Below, one piece after another: positions 6,910 through 13,065 of a stretch of 14,172 bases of DNA; the stretch's first letter is position 1; each line of letters opens with the position of its first letter. The position numbers were made by a program, and so were the translations under genes. Source of the stretch: JANXSF01 sp043745195. GTDB taxonomy: Bacteria; Acidobacteriota; Terriglobia; Bryobacterales; Bryobacteraceae. The stretch lies in NCBI GenBank assembly GCA_043745195.1, contig JAYTTF010000246.1:1-14172 (forward strand), written 5' to 3'. The notes below the pieces were generated by a model that had not been told where the DNA came from, did no database searches, and worked only from the letters and a program-made list of their open reading frames with translations.

Positions 6910-8529
6910 TTAGGCTGCAACCGCCTCTCTAGGAATCGGTAACTGGATATAAATTTTCGTACCCTGTCCAGTGGCCTTTCTGAACTTTGGCCGACCACTC
7001 TTCACAGGATTGCTTATAACTTCGCAAGTTCCGCCGAGCAGCACTACTCTTTCTCTCATTCCTTGAAGCCCAAAAGATTCAAGTTTGGTGGCTGCGTGCT
7101 CCACGTCAAATCCGATGCCATTGTCTTCAACAATCAGCCTTAGTAATCTATCGGAAGTTTCTACGGAAATGTTTACTGTTGTGGCAAAAGAATGCTTAGA
7201 AATGTTGTTGAAACACTCTTGGACCAGGCGGTATACAACCACCTCCGTCTTCTTAGGAAGACCACTGAGATGACCTAGTTGCAATTTAACTTTTACCGGG
7301 TACCATTGCTTGAAACGCATTACCAATTGCTTAAGAGCCGCACCCAATCCCAGTTGTTCCAATGCAGCGGGACTCAGCGCGGCAATTAATCGGCGAATTT
7401 CTATAATTGTCCGCTCCGTTGCTTCGCGCGCATCTTTTACTTGCAGTTTTATGGGATGCAGTTCGGCAGGAAGGGCATTTTCAATCATCTCCATTTGCAG
7501 TCTTACGAACAGCATCGACTGACCAGCTTCGTCATGAAGCTCGCCCGATATGCGGCGGCGCTCCATTTCCTCAACCTGCAACATATGTTCAGCAAGCCGC
7601 CGGATCTGTTCGTCGCTTGCCTTCAAGTCTTCAATCAGACGGGCCTTTTCAGCCGCTTCCACACAGCGGTCCGCAGCAGCCGAAAGCAGTTCCTGTTCCC
7701 GTGGTAACCACTGATATGGTTTCTTGAAAGCAAATTGAAAAACCCCTGTCAGCTTGTCGCCATGAATCAACGGCATTGACCAGACCGTGGCGTAATTGCC
7801 GGGCCACGCTATTCCGGTGAGGAGTTGTTTTGCCAACCCGCAACGCGGTTGCGATAGCCGTTGCGAAACTGCGCCAGTATTCGGAAAAACCTGCGCTCTG
7901 TCCCGCCAGCAATTTTTGGTTTCATCGAAGGCCAAGTAACGAGCCCCATCGGCCCGGCAATACTTGGTGAGCGTTTCCAAAAACTTATCGAATAGTTCCA
8001 CCAAACTTCGCGATTCCACTTCGTCGCGGAACAGTTCATAGAATGCCGCAGCCTCAGCCTCGCGAATTTCGTAATAGGCGTTGTTCAACGACAACATTGC
8101 GCAGAATTGCAGTTGTTCGCGCACCCATCGGAAGTTAGCCGCTTCCTTTGCAGCAAGCTTTGCGAACTCCCCGTCAAGCAATTTGTCGTATTCACCCAAT
8201 GCAGTCACAATGGCACTAGGTGGTAAGTTGAGTTTTGCCAGTCTTCGTCCGCTATAGGAGACTTGTTCAAAGTAACCGTCCAGGTTTCCGTCTTTCAACC
8301 AAAACCGAACCGCTGAGCCAAGCGTCAAGGCTGACAAGGCAACCCGCTGCCGCTGATCGTGTTTACTTGCGGTTAAATTGCGGATAAATTTGCGGTCGAG
8401 TTGTTCACTGCGGGGCCTAAGCAATGAACCTAACCGGCCCAGATGCTTCCGCATCTCCCCTCCCAGAACATCCGCCGACTCAGCTAAGGCTGGAATCTGC
8501 TTGGCGGGGGTATGGCTAGAACGAGTCAC
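6910..8529 (-). CDS. NarX/DegS-type sensor histidine kinase with GAF-like domain
   Basis: A 539-residue cytoplasmic sensor kinase with no membrane helices. Residues about 25-165 are a helical N-terminal region of unassigned type. Residues about 170-295 look GAF-like ('FLETLTKYCRADGARYLAFDE' through 'SMPLIHGDKLTGVFQFAF'). A coiled linker covers about 295-325. The HisKA_3 dimer/phospho-acceptor segment is 'EMERRRISGELHDEAGQSM' with His332. The HATPase domain follows, with N-box 'QECFNNISKHS' (436-446), G1 'DNGIGF' (469-474), G2 'GLQGMRER' and 'GQGTKI'. The start is GTG at 8529 with GAGG just upstream. It should phosphorylate the downstream NarL-type regulator; the pairing is inferred from class and proximity. 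The signal is unknown. Confidence 0.92.
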   Translation of the reverse strand: MTRSSHTPAKQIPALAESADVLGGEMRKHLGRLGSLLRPRSEQLDRKFIRNLTASKHDQRQRVALSALTLGSAVRFWLKDGNLDGYFEQVSYSGRRLAKLNLPPSAIVTALGEYDKLLDGEFAKLAAKEAANFRWVREQLQFCAMLSLNNAYYEIREAEAAAFYELFRDEVESRSLVELFDKFLETLTKYCRADGARYLAFDETKNCWRDRAQVFPNTGAVSQRLSQPRCGLAKQLLTGIAWPGNYATVWSMPLIHGDKLTGVFQFAFKKPYQWLPREQELLSAAADRCVEAAEKARLIEDLKASDEQIRRLAEHMLQVEEMERRRISGELHDEAGQSMLFVRLQMEMIENALPAELHPIKLQVKDAREATERTIIEIRRLIAALSPAALEQLGLGAALKQLVMRFKQWYPVKVKLQLGHLSGLPKKTEVVVYRLVQECFNNISKHSFATTVNISVETSDRLLRLIVEDNGIGFDVEHAATKLESFGLQGMRERVVLLGGTCEVISNPVKSGRPKFRKATGQGTKIYIQLPIPREAVAA

Positions 8530-8638
8530 CTTACCTCTATCGTTCGAAATCGCCTTAACCTTTAGCGATAGTTTTATTAATTCAAATTGCTTAGGGCAAG
8601 AAACTCATCCGAATGTCACCTTACGATATGATGTCGAA

Positions 8639-9390
8639 ATGGAATTGAACCACGCCATGATTTACTCGAAGGACGTTGCCCGAGCTTTGAGCTTTTATCG
8701 CGACCTTCTTGGCTTCACTCTCCTCGAAGAATTCCGTGGAGGGGATCGCCTGGTTTACGCAAGGCTGAAGCCTCCAACCGGAACGGCAACCATTGCGCTT
8801 CATTTGTTGGGCCGGGGGAAACTCTACATGCTGGTGGCATCCGGTTATATTTCGAGATCAAGGACCTGGAAAAAGTCTGTAAGAAACTTGAAGCCGATGG
8901 TGCAAAGTTTTCTAAGCCTCCCGCGACGATGCCCTGGGGATGGAAGCACGCCTATCTGGACGATCCTGACGGGCACGAAATCAGCCTTTATTGGGCTGGG
9001 GCGAAGAGGTTGAAAAAGACGACGCCCGCGAAAAAACACGGGATGACACCTGCGGATTTTCGTCGGATTGCGCTCAGCATGGTGGGTGCCGAAGAGGGTT
9101 CGCACATGGGGACGGCTGACTTCCGGGTGGGGGGCAGAATCTTTGCGACGCTTGGATCTCAGGATCAATATTATGGGAACCTGATGATCAATCTTGAACT
9201 GCAGGCGGAATTCATTTCTGGGGCACCTGATGTTTTTCTGCCAATTAAAGGTGGGTGGGGCCGGATGGGTATGACGCACATTCGCTTGGCTGAGGCTAGC
9301 GAGGATGTGCTGGCAGGGGCGCTGACTGCATCGTATAAGCTGCGGGTTCAGAAGAACTTGGCCGCTGACGGGAAGAAGCGGAAAAAATAA
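8639..9390 (+). pseudogene. VOC (glyoxalase-like) - YjbR/MmcQ fusion gene with a -1 frameshift
   Basis: Reading from ATG 8639 gives a VOC-domain N-half ('MELNHAMIYSKDVARALSFYRDLLGFTLLEEF' start, through 'IALHLLG'). This frame then runs into unrelated residues and stops at 9013. The VOC C-half ('HAGGIRLYFEIKDLEKVCKKLEADGAKF' to 'DDPDGHEISLYWAG') lies in the -1 frame. That frame continues through a lysine-rich linker into a second domain (from about 9042, 'MTPADFRRIALSMVGAEEGSHMGTADFRVGGRIFATLG' to 'LTASYKL') typical of YjbR/MmcQ proteins, ending at 9390. One missing base at about 8808-8818, in or next to the GGGCCGGGGG run, explains the break. The ancestral product would be about 250 residues. 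VOC domains bind metals and act on small molecules; the role of YjbR domains is poorly known. Real mutation, assembly error and -1 slippage on the G-run are all possible. Confidence 0.82.
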
Positions 9391-9404
9391 GGAGTTGTGA
9401 GCAA

Positions 9405-10001
9405 TCATTTGTTTGTTTTCAAATTGGCTTCGTTTTGCAAACAGCATTGTTTGTATTTTCTGCCTGACTTACAGGGACACCTATGATTGCGGCCTACCTT
9501 GGGAGCAGTTCGCGCAAAACTGAGCAACGGCGGCGGCAATTTGGGTTCGTTCTGCATTTCGGATATTTCGTTGATTGGGTGCGCGGACTGATAGGTTTGT
9601 AATGCCTTAAGGCATTTGTGAAATGTTCGTTCTGCGCGCATGCGGTAGGTGGCGATGCGGCTGAGGACTTTTTCATTTTCATCGGAAAGCAATGGGTCGA
9701 TTCCGTTAGCGGCCATGGCCACTTCGAGTTTATTGGTGCGTTCGATATTCCAGGCGGCAAGAACGATTTGGCCTTGCAATGCGGATTCGATGGGGCCGGT
9801 GGGGTGAAGTTCCAAGTAGAAGGCCCAGGATAGGGCGTCGAAGGCTTGATGGTCTTCGGGAGTGAGCAGTACGGCTTGTTGTGCGTTGAACCCCAGCTTG
9901 ATGGCATTGGCGGAGGAGCGTACTTTACCTTCGGGGGTGGTGGGGCCGGTGCTGTGCTGGGCGTTTGCGGTGTTGGCGATGATTTGTGCTGGTGTTGCCA
10001 T
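9405..10001 (-). CDS. Uncharacterised protein with C-terminal SEC-C zinc motif
   Basis: A 198-residue protein. The N-terminus 'ANTANAQHSTGPTTPEGKVRSSANAIKLG' (residues 9-37) belongs to a widespread, often multicopy family of unknown function that I associate with Acidobacteriota and Planctomycetes. The middle, residues 45-140, is helical. A proline-rich hinge (153-160) leads to a C-terminal SEC-C motif 'VGRNHRCPCKSGRKYKQCC' (169-187), the zinc-binding CxCx8CC element known from SecA's tail. Cysteines are 175, 177, 186 and 187. The frame is open upstream to 10385, but the ATG at 10001 with AGGAG 8-12 bases ahead and the family-like N-terminus fix the start. It converges on the VOC-YjbR gene. 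Function unknown. Confidence 0.85.
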   Translation of the reverse strand: MATPAQIIANTANAQHSTGPTTPEGKVRSSANAIKLGFNAQQAVLLTPEDHQAFDALSWAFYLELHPTGPIESALQGQIVLAAWNIERTNKLEVAMAANGIDPLLSDENEKVLSRIATYRMRAERTFHKCLKALQTYQSAHPINEISEMQNEPKLPPPLLSFARTAPKVGRNHRCPCKSGRKYKQCCLQNEANLKTNK

Positions 10002-10769
10002 GGCTGTTTCTCCTGTATTCATTTTTACAGGTGGATGCAAGTGTTCGGCCTTTGGTTGGTTGGTAAGTTGTTGATTTACAGGTAGCGAGAGACGCGACGA
10101 TTGGTTGTGATCGTTTAAGTTCTCAACAGCGGTTTTGTTGATTTTGGGCGGGGCGCGCAACCCAATGGGTTTCTTTTGCGCAAGGCGACCTCCGCTCCAG
10201 GCTCTTCTTGCATGAGACAAGACTAGCCCAAAGACAATCGCAGAGTGGCTTTCGGTACGAGATGCAGTCGCAAGACGGGTCTCCGAAATGATCTCGAAGA
10301 ATTCTAGCCTTAGGCAATCTCTGATCGATCCGAATGCGGGCGATGCTGACGTTCTGAAATCGAGGGACCGCGTGCGACGGCTCATTGAAGCCGCGAGTGG
10401 AAAAACGCGCTAGCCCGGATGTCTCACCAAGGCATGGCGCAAGTAACAGAGAAAGCGATTCCAGGGCTGAGTTTATTGCGAATTTCGGAAATTTTGCTTC
10501 GACTGTAAAGGGCGGCCGGGGGGCCGCCCGCAGACCAGGGGGTCTGCCCCACCACGAACCCCACTGCACAAAAACCGCAGCATTTATGGTCTTTTCAGAA
10601 ACTGATGGCAAAACCCTCGTGAGCCATGCGGGCTAGACAAATTGTCACCGTCAAGTTGCGTCCTCCTACCTCATGAAGTCAGCAGACCGGGATTTCATCT
10701 GGAGCGTAAGCGTCCGACGAACCGAGGGGTCAGGCTCTACCAGCAGCCAGCTACCGTCGCGGTTTACCT
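10002..10769. other. Gene-free stretch with a tandem hairpin
   Basis: 768 bases between the SEC-C gene start and the brnA stop. Open frames here are long only because of GC bias: they cross the hairpin element, lack ribosome sites and resemble no family I know. It holds TTTACAGGT twice (10024-10032 and 10075-10083), an 11-base dyad GACAAATTGTC (10636-10646) and the double hairpin at 10510-10547. The stretch around 10400-10435 looks like a dispersed repeat but cannot be tested within this window. Confidence 0.55.
10510..10547. repeat. Tandem GC-rich hairpin pair, REP-like
   Basis: GGGCGGCC (10510-10517) pairs with GGCCGCCC (10522-10529) around GGGG. Immediately after it GCAGACC (10530-10536) pairs with GGTCTGC (10541-10547) around AGGG. 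Both stems are perfect and abut each other. No T-run follows, so this is not an intrinsic terminator. The compact double dyad in an intergenic region is typical of REP/BIME-type palindromic elements. No second copy is in this window, so repetitiveness is inferred. Confidence 0.6.
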
Positions 10770-11060
10770 TCAACGCTCAGTGGCCATCCGCTGGCGCAGG
10801 ATCTCGTTGATCCGGCTTAAATGTCCGTCCCCTTTCGACTTCAGCCAAGCCAGCACTTCGTTATCAATACGAAGCGAGATCTGCGTCTTCAGTGGCCGGT
10901 AGTATTTTCCAATAGACGCGCCCGCCCAGTAGCTTGGGGGCAACTGTGGAGCTTCGGCGTCTTTGTCCAGCGCGCGGTCGCGCTTGCGGTACGCACGTTT
11001 TGTCGCTTCGCTAATCTTGAGTTGCTTAACGGAACTGGTCGTTGTAGATGCTTTCTTCAT
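10770..11060 (-). CDS. brnA: BrnA-type antitoxin (ribbon-helix-helix)
   Basis: A 96-residue antitoxin of the BrnT/BrnA type II toxin-antitoxin system. The N-terminal basic region is followed by the diagnostic 'LPPSYWAGASIG' (residues 40-51) and a C-terminal ribbon-helix-helix 'KTQISLRIDNEVLAWLKSKGDGHLSRINEILRQ' (58-90), which would bind the operator and neutralise BrnT. An ATG at 11060 is preferred; a TTG at 11066 is possible. It overlaps the end of brnT by 35 bases, so the pair is translationally coupled in the usual toxin-first order. Confidence 0.9.
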   Translation of the reverse strand: MKKASTTTSSVKQLKISEATKRAYRKRDRALDKDAEAPQLPPSYWAGASIGKYYRPLKTQISLRIDNEVLAWLKSKGDGHLSRINEILRQRMATER

Positions 11061-11310
11061 AGTCAACTGCCTTTCGCGCCGAAATAAAGCGGATCACATC
11101 CGCGCCGGGCTCAACAAACACGACCAGCAGCAACACTAGATTCCGGGTCATGCCGATGATCTGGAATCGCTGCTCGCCTGTTTCTTCCATGGAGTAGTTC
11201 TCACCTACCAAATGGTTAGGGTCATCGAAAATCTGCCCCGCGGTTGTGAACGAGACCCCATGGACCTTTTGGTTCTTCCTGGCCTTGGCCGGATCCCATG
11301 TGAATCTCAT
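11026..11310 (-). CDS. brnT: BrnT-type toxin (RelE-like ribonuclease)
   Basis: A 94-residue toxin. 'MRFTWDPAKARKNQKVHGVSFTTAGQIFDDP' and 'RFQIIGMTRN..LLLVVFVE..DVIRFISARKAVDYEESIY' match the BrnT pattern from end to end, ending with the conserved 'ISAR' and a following helix. BrnT is a RelE-fold ribonuclease that inhibits translation when free of BrnA. The frame extends upstream to 11580, but the family start is the ATG at 11310, just behind a promoter-like sequence. The overlap with brnA is described there. No truncation or missing conserved segment is visible, so the pair looks functional. Confidence 0.92.
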   Translation of the reverse strand: MRFTWDPAKARKNQKVHGVSFTTAGQIFDDPNHLVGENYSMEETGEQRFQIIGMTRNLVLLLVVFVEPGADVIRFISARKAVDYEESIYNDQFR

Positions 11311-11321
11311 TTCTGTATCAC

Positions 11322-11350
11322 AGTATCGTATACTCGCAGGACATACGCAA
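11322..11350 (-). promoter_or_regulatory. Predicted brnTA promoter with dyad elements
   Basis: On the minus strand TTGCGT (11350-11345) and GATACT (11327-11322) are 17 bases apart, and the -10 ends 11 bases before the brnT ATG. Overlapping short dyads (GTATAC at 11328-11333, and CTGT/ACAG at 11313-11323) are candidate BrnA operator sites, as the family autoregulates. By-eye prediction. Confidence 0.4.
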
Positions 11351-11370
11351 GGCACCCGTGTTCCCAGCAT

Positions 11371-11598
11371 CTCAGTAAGTGCCTTGACGCGGAATCCGCA
11401 CGGCGCGTAGTAGACTTGCGCGTGTCCGAGCCGGTTCAAAACCGAGTTGCCGATCTGGCGCGGCGAGCCAACGAAGGTCGGCTGAGCCTGGAAGAACGGA
11501 ATGAGTACGAAGCGATAGTGAACGCCGAGGATTTGATCTCGATTCTGCAGCTCAAGGCCAAGCAGCATCTTTTCCCGCAACCGGCAAACACCTTGTAG
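11371..11598 (+). CDS. Small conserved partner gene of the HNH nuclease; start unclear, possibly broken
   Basis: The recognisable product runs from 'LSKCLDAESARRVVDLRVSEPVQNRVADLARRANEGRLSLEERNEYEAIVNAEDLISILQLKAK' to the stop at 11598. I recall this small helical protein family as commonly placed directly before HNH endonuclease genes; its function is not known. No ATG, GTG or TTG lies in frame between the divergent brnT start and this segment: the nearest in-frame ATG (11260) lies inside brnT on the other strand. The neighbouring frame encodes 'GTRVPSIS' at 11351-11374, which resembles the N-terminus I would expect, so a one-base loss near 11375 is likely. The given start is where similarity begins, not a start codon. 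The HNH gene starts 6 bases after the stop. Confidence 0.6.
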   Translation, partial: LSKCLDAESARRVVDLRVSEPVQNRVADLARRANEGRLSLEERNEYEAIVNAEDLISILQLKAKQHLFPQPANTL

Positions 11599-11603
11599 AT
11601 CGT

Positions 11604-11936
11604 ATGGATATGCCTCTGCGGGAATTCGTGCGGAGGCGTGCTCAGGGCCAATGTGAATATTGCACGCTAGAACAACGCAATAGCCTCCGGTTTCACATCG
11701 AGCACATTATTGCGAAGCAGCACGGCGGTGGTGATGTTGAGGATAACCTCGCGCTTGCCTGCCATCGTTGCAACTTCCAAAAGGGCCCCAATCTTTCGGG
11801 TATCGATCCAGACACAGGAGCCCTAGTTCCGCTCTTCCATCCGCGCCGTGACTTGTGGAGCGAACACCTGCAACTGCGCAGCTTTCGGCTGCACCACCCT
11901 GGTGCATTTGCTATCCTTCGAGCATGGCAACATTGA
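11604..11936 (+). CDS. HNH endonuclease (short C-terminus)
   Basis: A 110-residue HNH nuclease. Zinc-binding cysteine pairs are 'CEYC' (residues 18-21) and 'CHRC' (about 53-56). The catalytic core is 'FHIEHIIAKQHGGGDVEDNLALACHRCNFQKGPNLSGID', with the HIEH histidines, the Asn of 'DNLAL' and the terminal Asn of 'CHRCN'. The conserved tail 'DPDTGALVPLFHPRRDLWSEHLQL' follows. Relatives usually run about 20 or more residues further; here the tail after 'LQLR' is divergent and stops at 11936, overlapping the next gene by 13 bases. The catalytic core is complete, so activity is plausible. It cleaves DNA; whether it acts in phage defence, mobility or repair is unknown. Confidence 0.85.
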   Translation: MDMPLREFVRRRAQGQCEYCTLEQRNSLRFHIEHIIAKQHGGGDVEDNLALACHRCNFQKGPNLSGIDPDTGALVPLFHPRRDLWSEHLQLRSFRLHHPGAFAILRAWQH

Positions 11937-12226
11937 GAAAAGTGGCGGCGTCCGCAAGGTCGGTTCGACAAAGCATAACGATGCCGGCGGCATTGGCGAC
12001 CGAGGTTCAGCGTGTCGCGAAAGAGCGCCATGTCACCGTCAGCCGGGCCCTAGTGGCGCTGGCAGAGCGCGGCGTCCGCGCCGAGGCCGAAGCGAAGGCA
12101 CAACTCAAAGCCTCCTACCGCCGCTTTATCGAGGAAAAGGAGCCCGCGCTCAAGAATGAGGCTGGCCTCGAACTGATGCGGTCCATATTCGGGACGGATT
12201 CCATTGCCGAAGATTCAGTTCGCTGA
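11924..12226 (+). CDS. Ribbon-helix-helix protein, probable antitoxin or regulator
   Basis: A 100-residue protein. A basic N-terminus leads to a MetJ/Arc/CopG-like fold at about residues 14-54 ('VRQSITMPAALATEVQRVAKERHVTVSRALVALAERGVRAE'), with the strand 'QSITMP' for DNA contact. A charged C-terminal helix (55-80) would be the partner-binding part. The ATG at 11924 gives a family-like length and overlaps the HNH stop by 13 bases; no good ribosome site precedes it, so coupling to the HNH gene is likely. The next gene overlaps its 3' end by 23 bases, which is antitoxin-toxin architecture. The fold call is good; the antitoxin role is inference. Confidence 0.75.
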   Translation: MATLRKVAASARSVRQSITMPAALATEVQRVAKERHVTVSRALVALAERGVRAEAEAKAQLKASYRRFIEEKEPALKNEAGLELMRSIFGTDSIAEDSVR

Positions 12227-12449
12227 TCTTCCTCGTGCCGTGTGGCATCACATTCTGGAACGCGTTGACGAGCGCCGAATATCGATGAACGATCTCCAAC
12301 TGCTTCAAGCATGGGTCCGCACCGCACCCGACGCGCCGGAGGGAGATTGGTATAAGGATTTCGGATCATTCATTTTGTGCGGCACTGGCAAGTTTCCCAA
12401 AACGATTTTAGAGAAGAGCATGAAACCGTTCGGACATCGAATTAGATGA
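12204..12449 (+). CDS. 81-aa uncharacterised protein ('WYKDFGSF' type), candidate toxin partner
   Basis: An 81-residue protein from a TTG start at 12204, chosen because 'PKIQFADLPRAVWHHILERV' reads as a natural N-terminus and no ATG fits. The N-terminal half is helical ('ADLPRAVWHHILERVDERRISMNDLQLLQAWVRTAPDAP'). The C-terminal half has the striking 'GDWYKDFGSFILCGTGKFPKTILEKSMKPFG' (residues 48-78), rich in aromatic, glycine and lysine residues and looking strongly conserved. I have an impression of similar hypothetical proteins but cannot assign a named family. The gene overlaps the ribbon-helix-helix gene by 23 bases and ends 3 bases before the DUF2971-like gene. Function unknown; toxin role is inference from position and size. 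Confidence 0.7.
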   Translation: MPKIQFADLPRAVWHHILERVDERRISMNDLQLLQAWVRTAPDAPEGDWYKDFGSFILCGTGKFPKTILEKSMKPFGHRIR

Positions 12450-12452
12450 CTG

Positions 12453-12986
12453 ATGAAGGCCTACAAATTCAGGACAGCTCAAAATTTCGACTTCGTTGCC
12501 GACATCATCATCAACAAGCGGCTTTATTGTAGCGGTGCACCAGCCCTAAATGATCTCCGGGAAGGTGACATTCGCGTTGGAGACGACCGGGGCCGGGACC
12601 ATCTTCTTTGGGCTTATTACGCCGGAGGCTTCACAGGAATGGCGATTGAGGTGGAACTATCCCCAACCGAGGTAACGGATGTGCGCTATGCCGACGAGTT
12701 CATCTTTCTCTCGAACTATTTGACTTACAACGATGTTGAAGGGCAGCGCGCGCCGCCCTTTCAAGGAAGTACGCCGTCTGGAGTCACGAACAAGAGGTGC
12801 GTGTTATTGGTGAAGATCCGTTCCACTTGCTGTCGGAGCCCATCAGCCGGATCATTGTTGGGCCTCGCATGAATCAGCCAATGGTCAGCGTTCATCTGTT
12901 CGCACTATGGCATCCCATTGGAAAGGGCGGTGATCGCCGACTGGGGCATTTACAGTATCGGCGTTCAACAACCTTGGGCGCTGTAG
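12453..12986 (+). pseudogene. DUF2971-like gene with two compensating frameshifts
   Basis: From ATG 12453 the frame gives 'MKAYKFRTAQNFDFVADIIINKRLYCSGAPALNDLREGD', then 'LLWAYYAGGFTGMAIEVEL' and 'VTDVRYADEF'. This is the DUF2971 pattern: 'aLND.fEg', then 'W.hYa....G..ieve', then 'v.Y'. Between about 12741 and 12758 the family sequence moves to the -1 frame ('LSRKYAVWSHEQEVRVIGEDPFHLLSEPISRIIVGPRMNQPMVS'). At about 12887-12890 it returns to the original frame ('FICSHYGIPLERAVIADWGIYSIGVQQPWAL') and stops at 12986. As read, the first frame stops at 12872. The intact protein would be about 177 residues. The start is 3 bases after the preceding stop, so it belongs to the same run. Molecular function of the family is unknown. 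Confidence 0.78.
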
Positions 12987-13065
12987 CCCAAGTCCCATCC
13001 CGACGGATAGAACCTGGGCAACTCGAAGTTACCTCCTCAGCGCGACGCAAGGTATGCCAATCGAA

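Noticed and set aside
6900..6911. AAAAACGTTTTT palindrome at the kinase stop codon
   Set aside because: It is an AT-rich self-complementary run with almost no loop. There is no GC-rich stem to call a terminator.
8845..9447. 200-residue minus-strand frame opposite the VOC-YjbR gene
   Set aside because: It lies antisense to conserved VOC and YjbR sequence and shows no family motif.
10002..10385. N-terminal extension of the SEC-C protein by 128 residues
   Set aside because: The ribosome site inside the extension and the family-like start at 10001 favour the short form. The extension has no recognisable content.
10123..10611. 162-residue minus-strand frame in the gene-free stretch
   Set aside because: It reads straight through the tandem hairpin, and its composition is typical of GC-biased non-coding frames. 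A pseudogene remnant cannot be excluded but is unsupported.
11425..11445. T-loop-like GGTTCAAAACC suggesting a tRNA
   Set aside because: No acceptor stem, anticodon arm or D-arm can be drawn around it, and it codes for conserved residues of the small protein.
11311..11580. N-terminal extension of BrnT by about 90 residues
   Set aside because: BrnT proteins start at MxFxWDPxKA. The extension lies antisense to the conserved HNH partner gene and covers the promoter.
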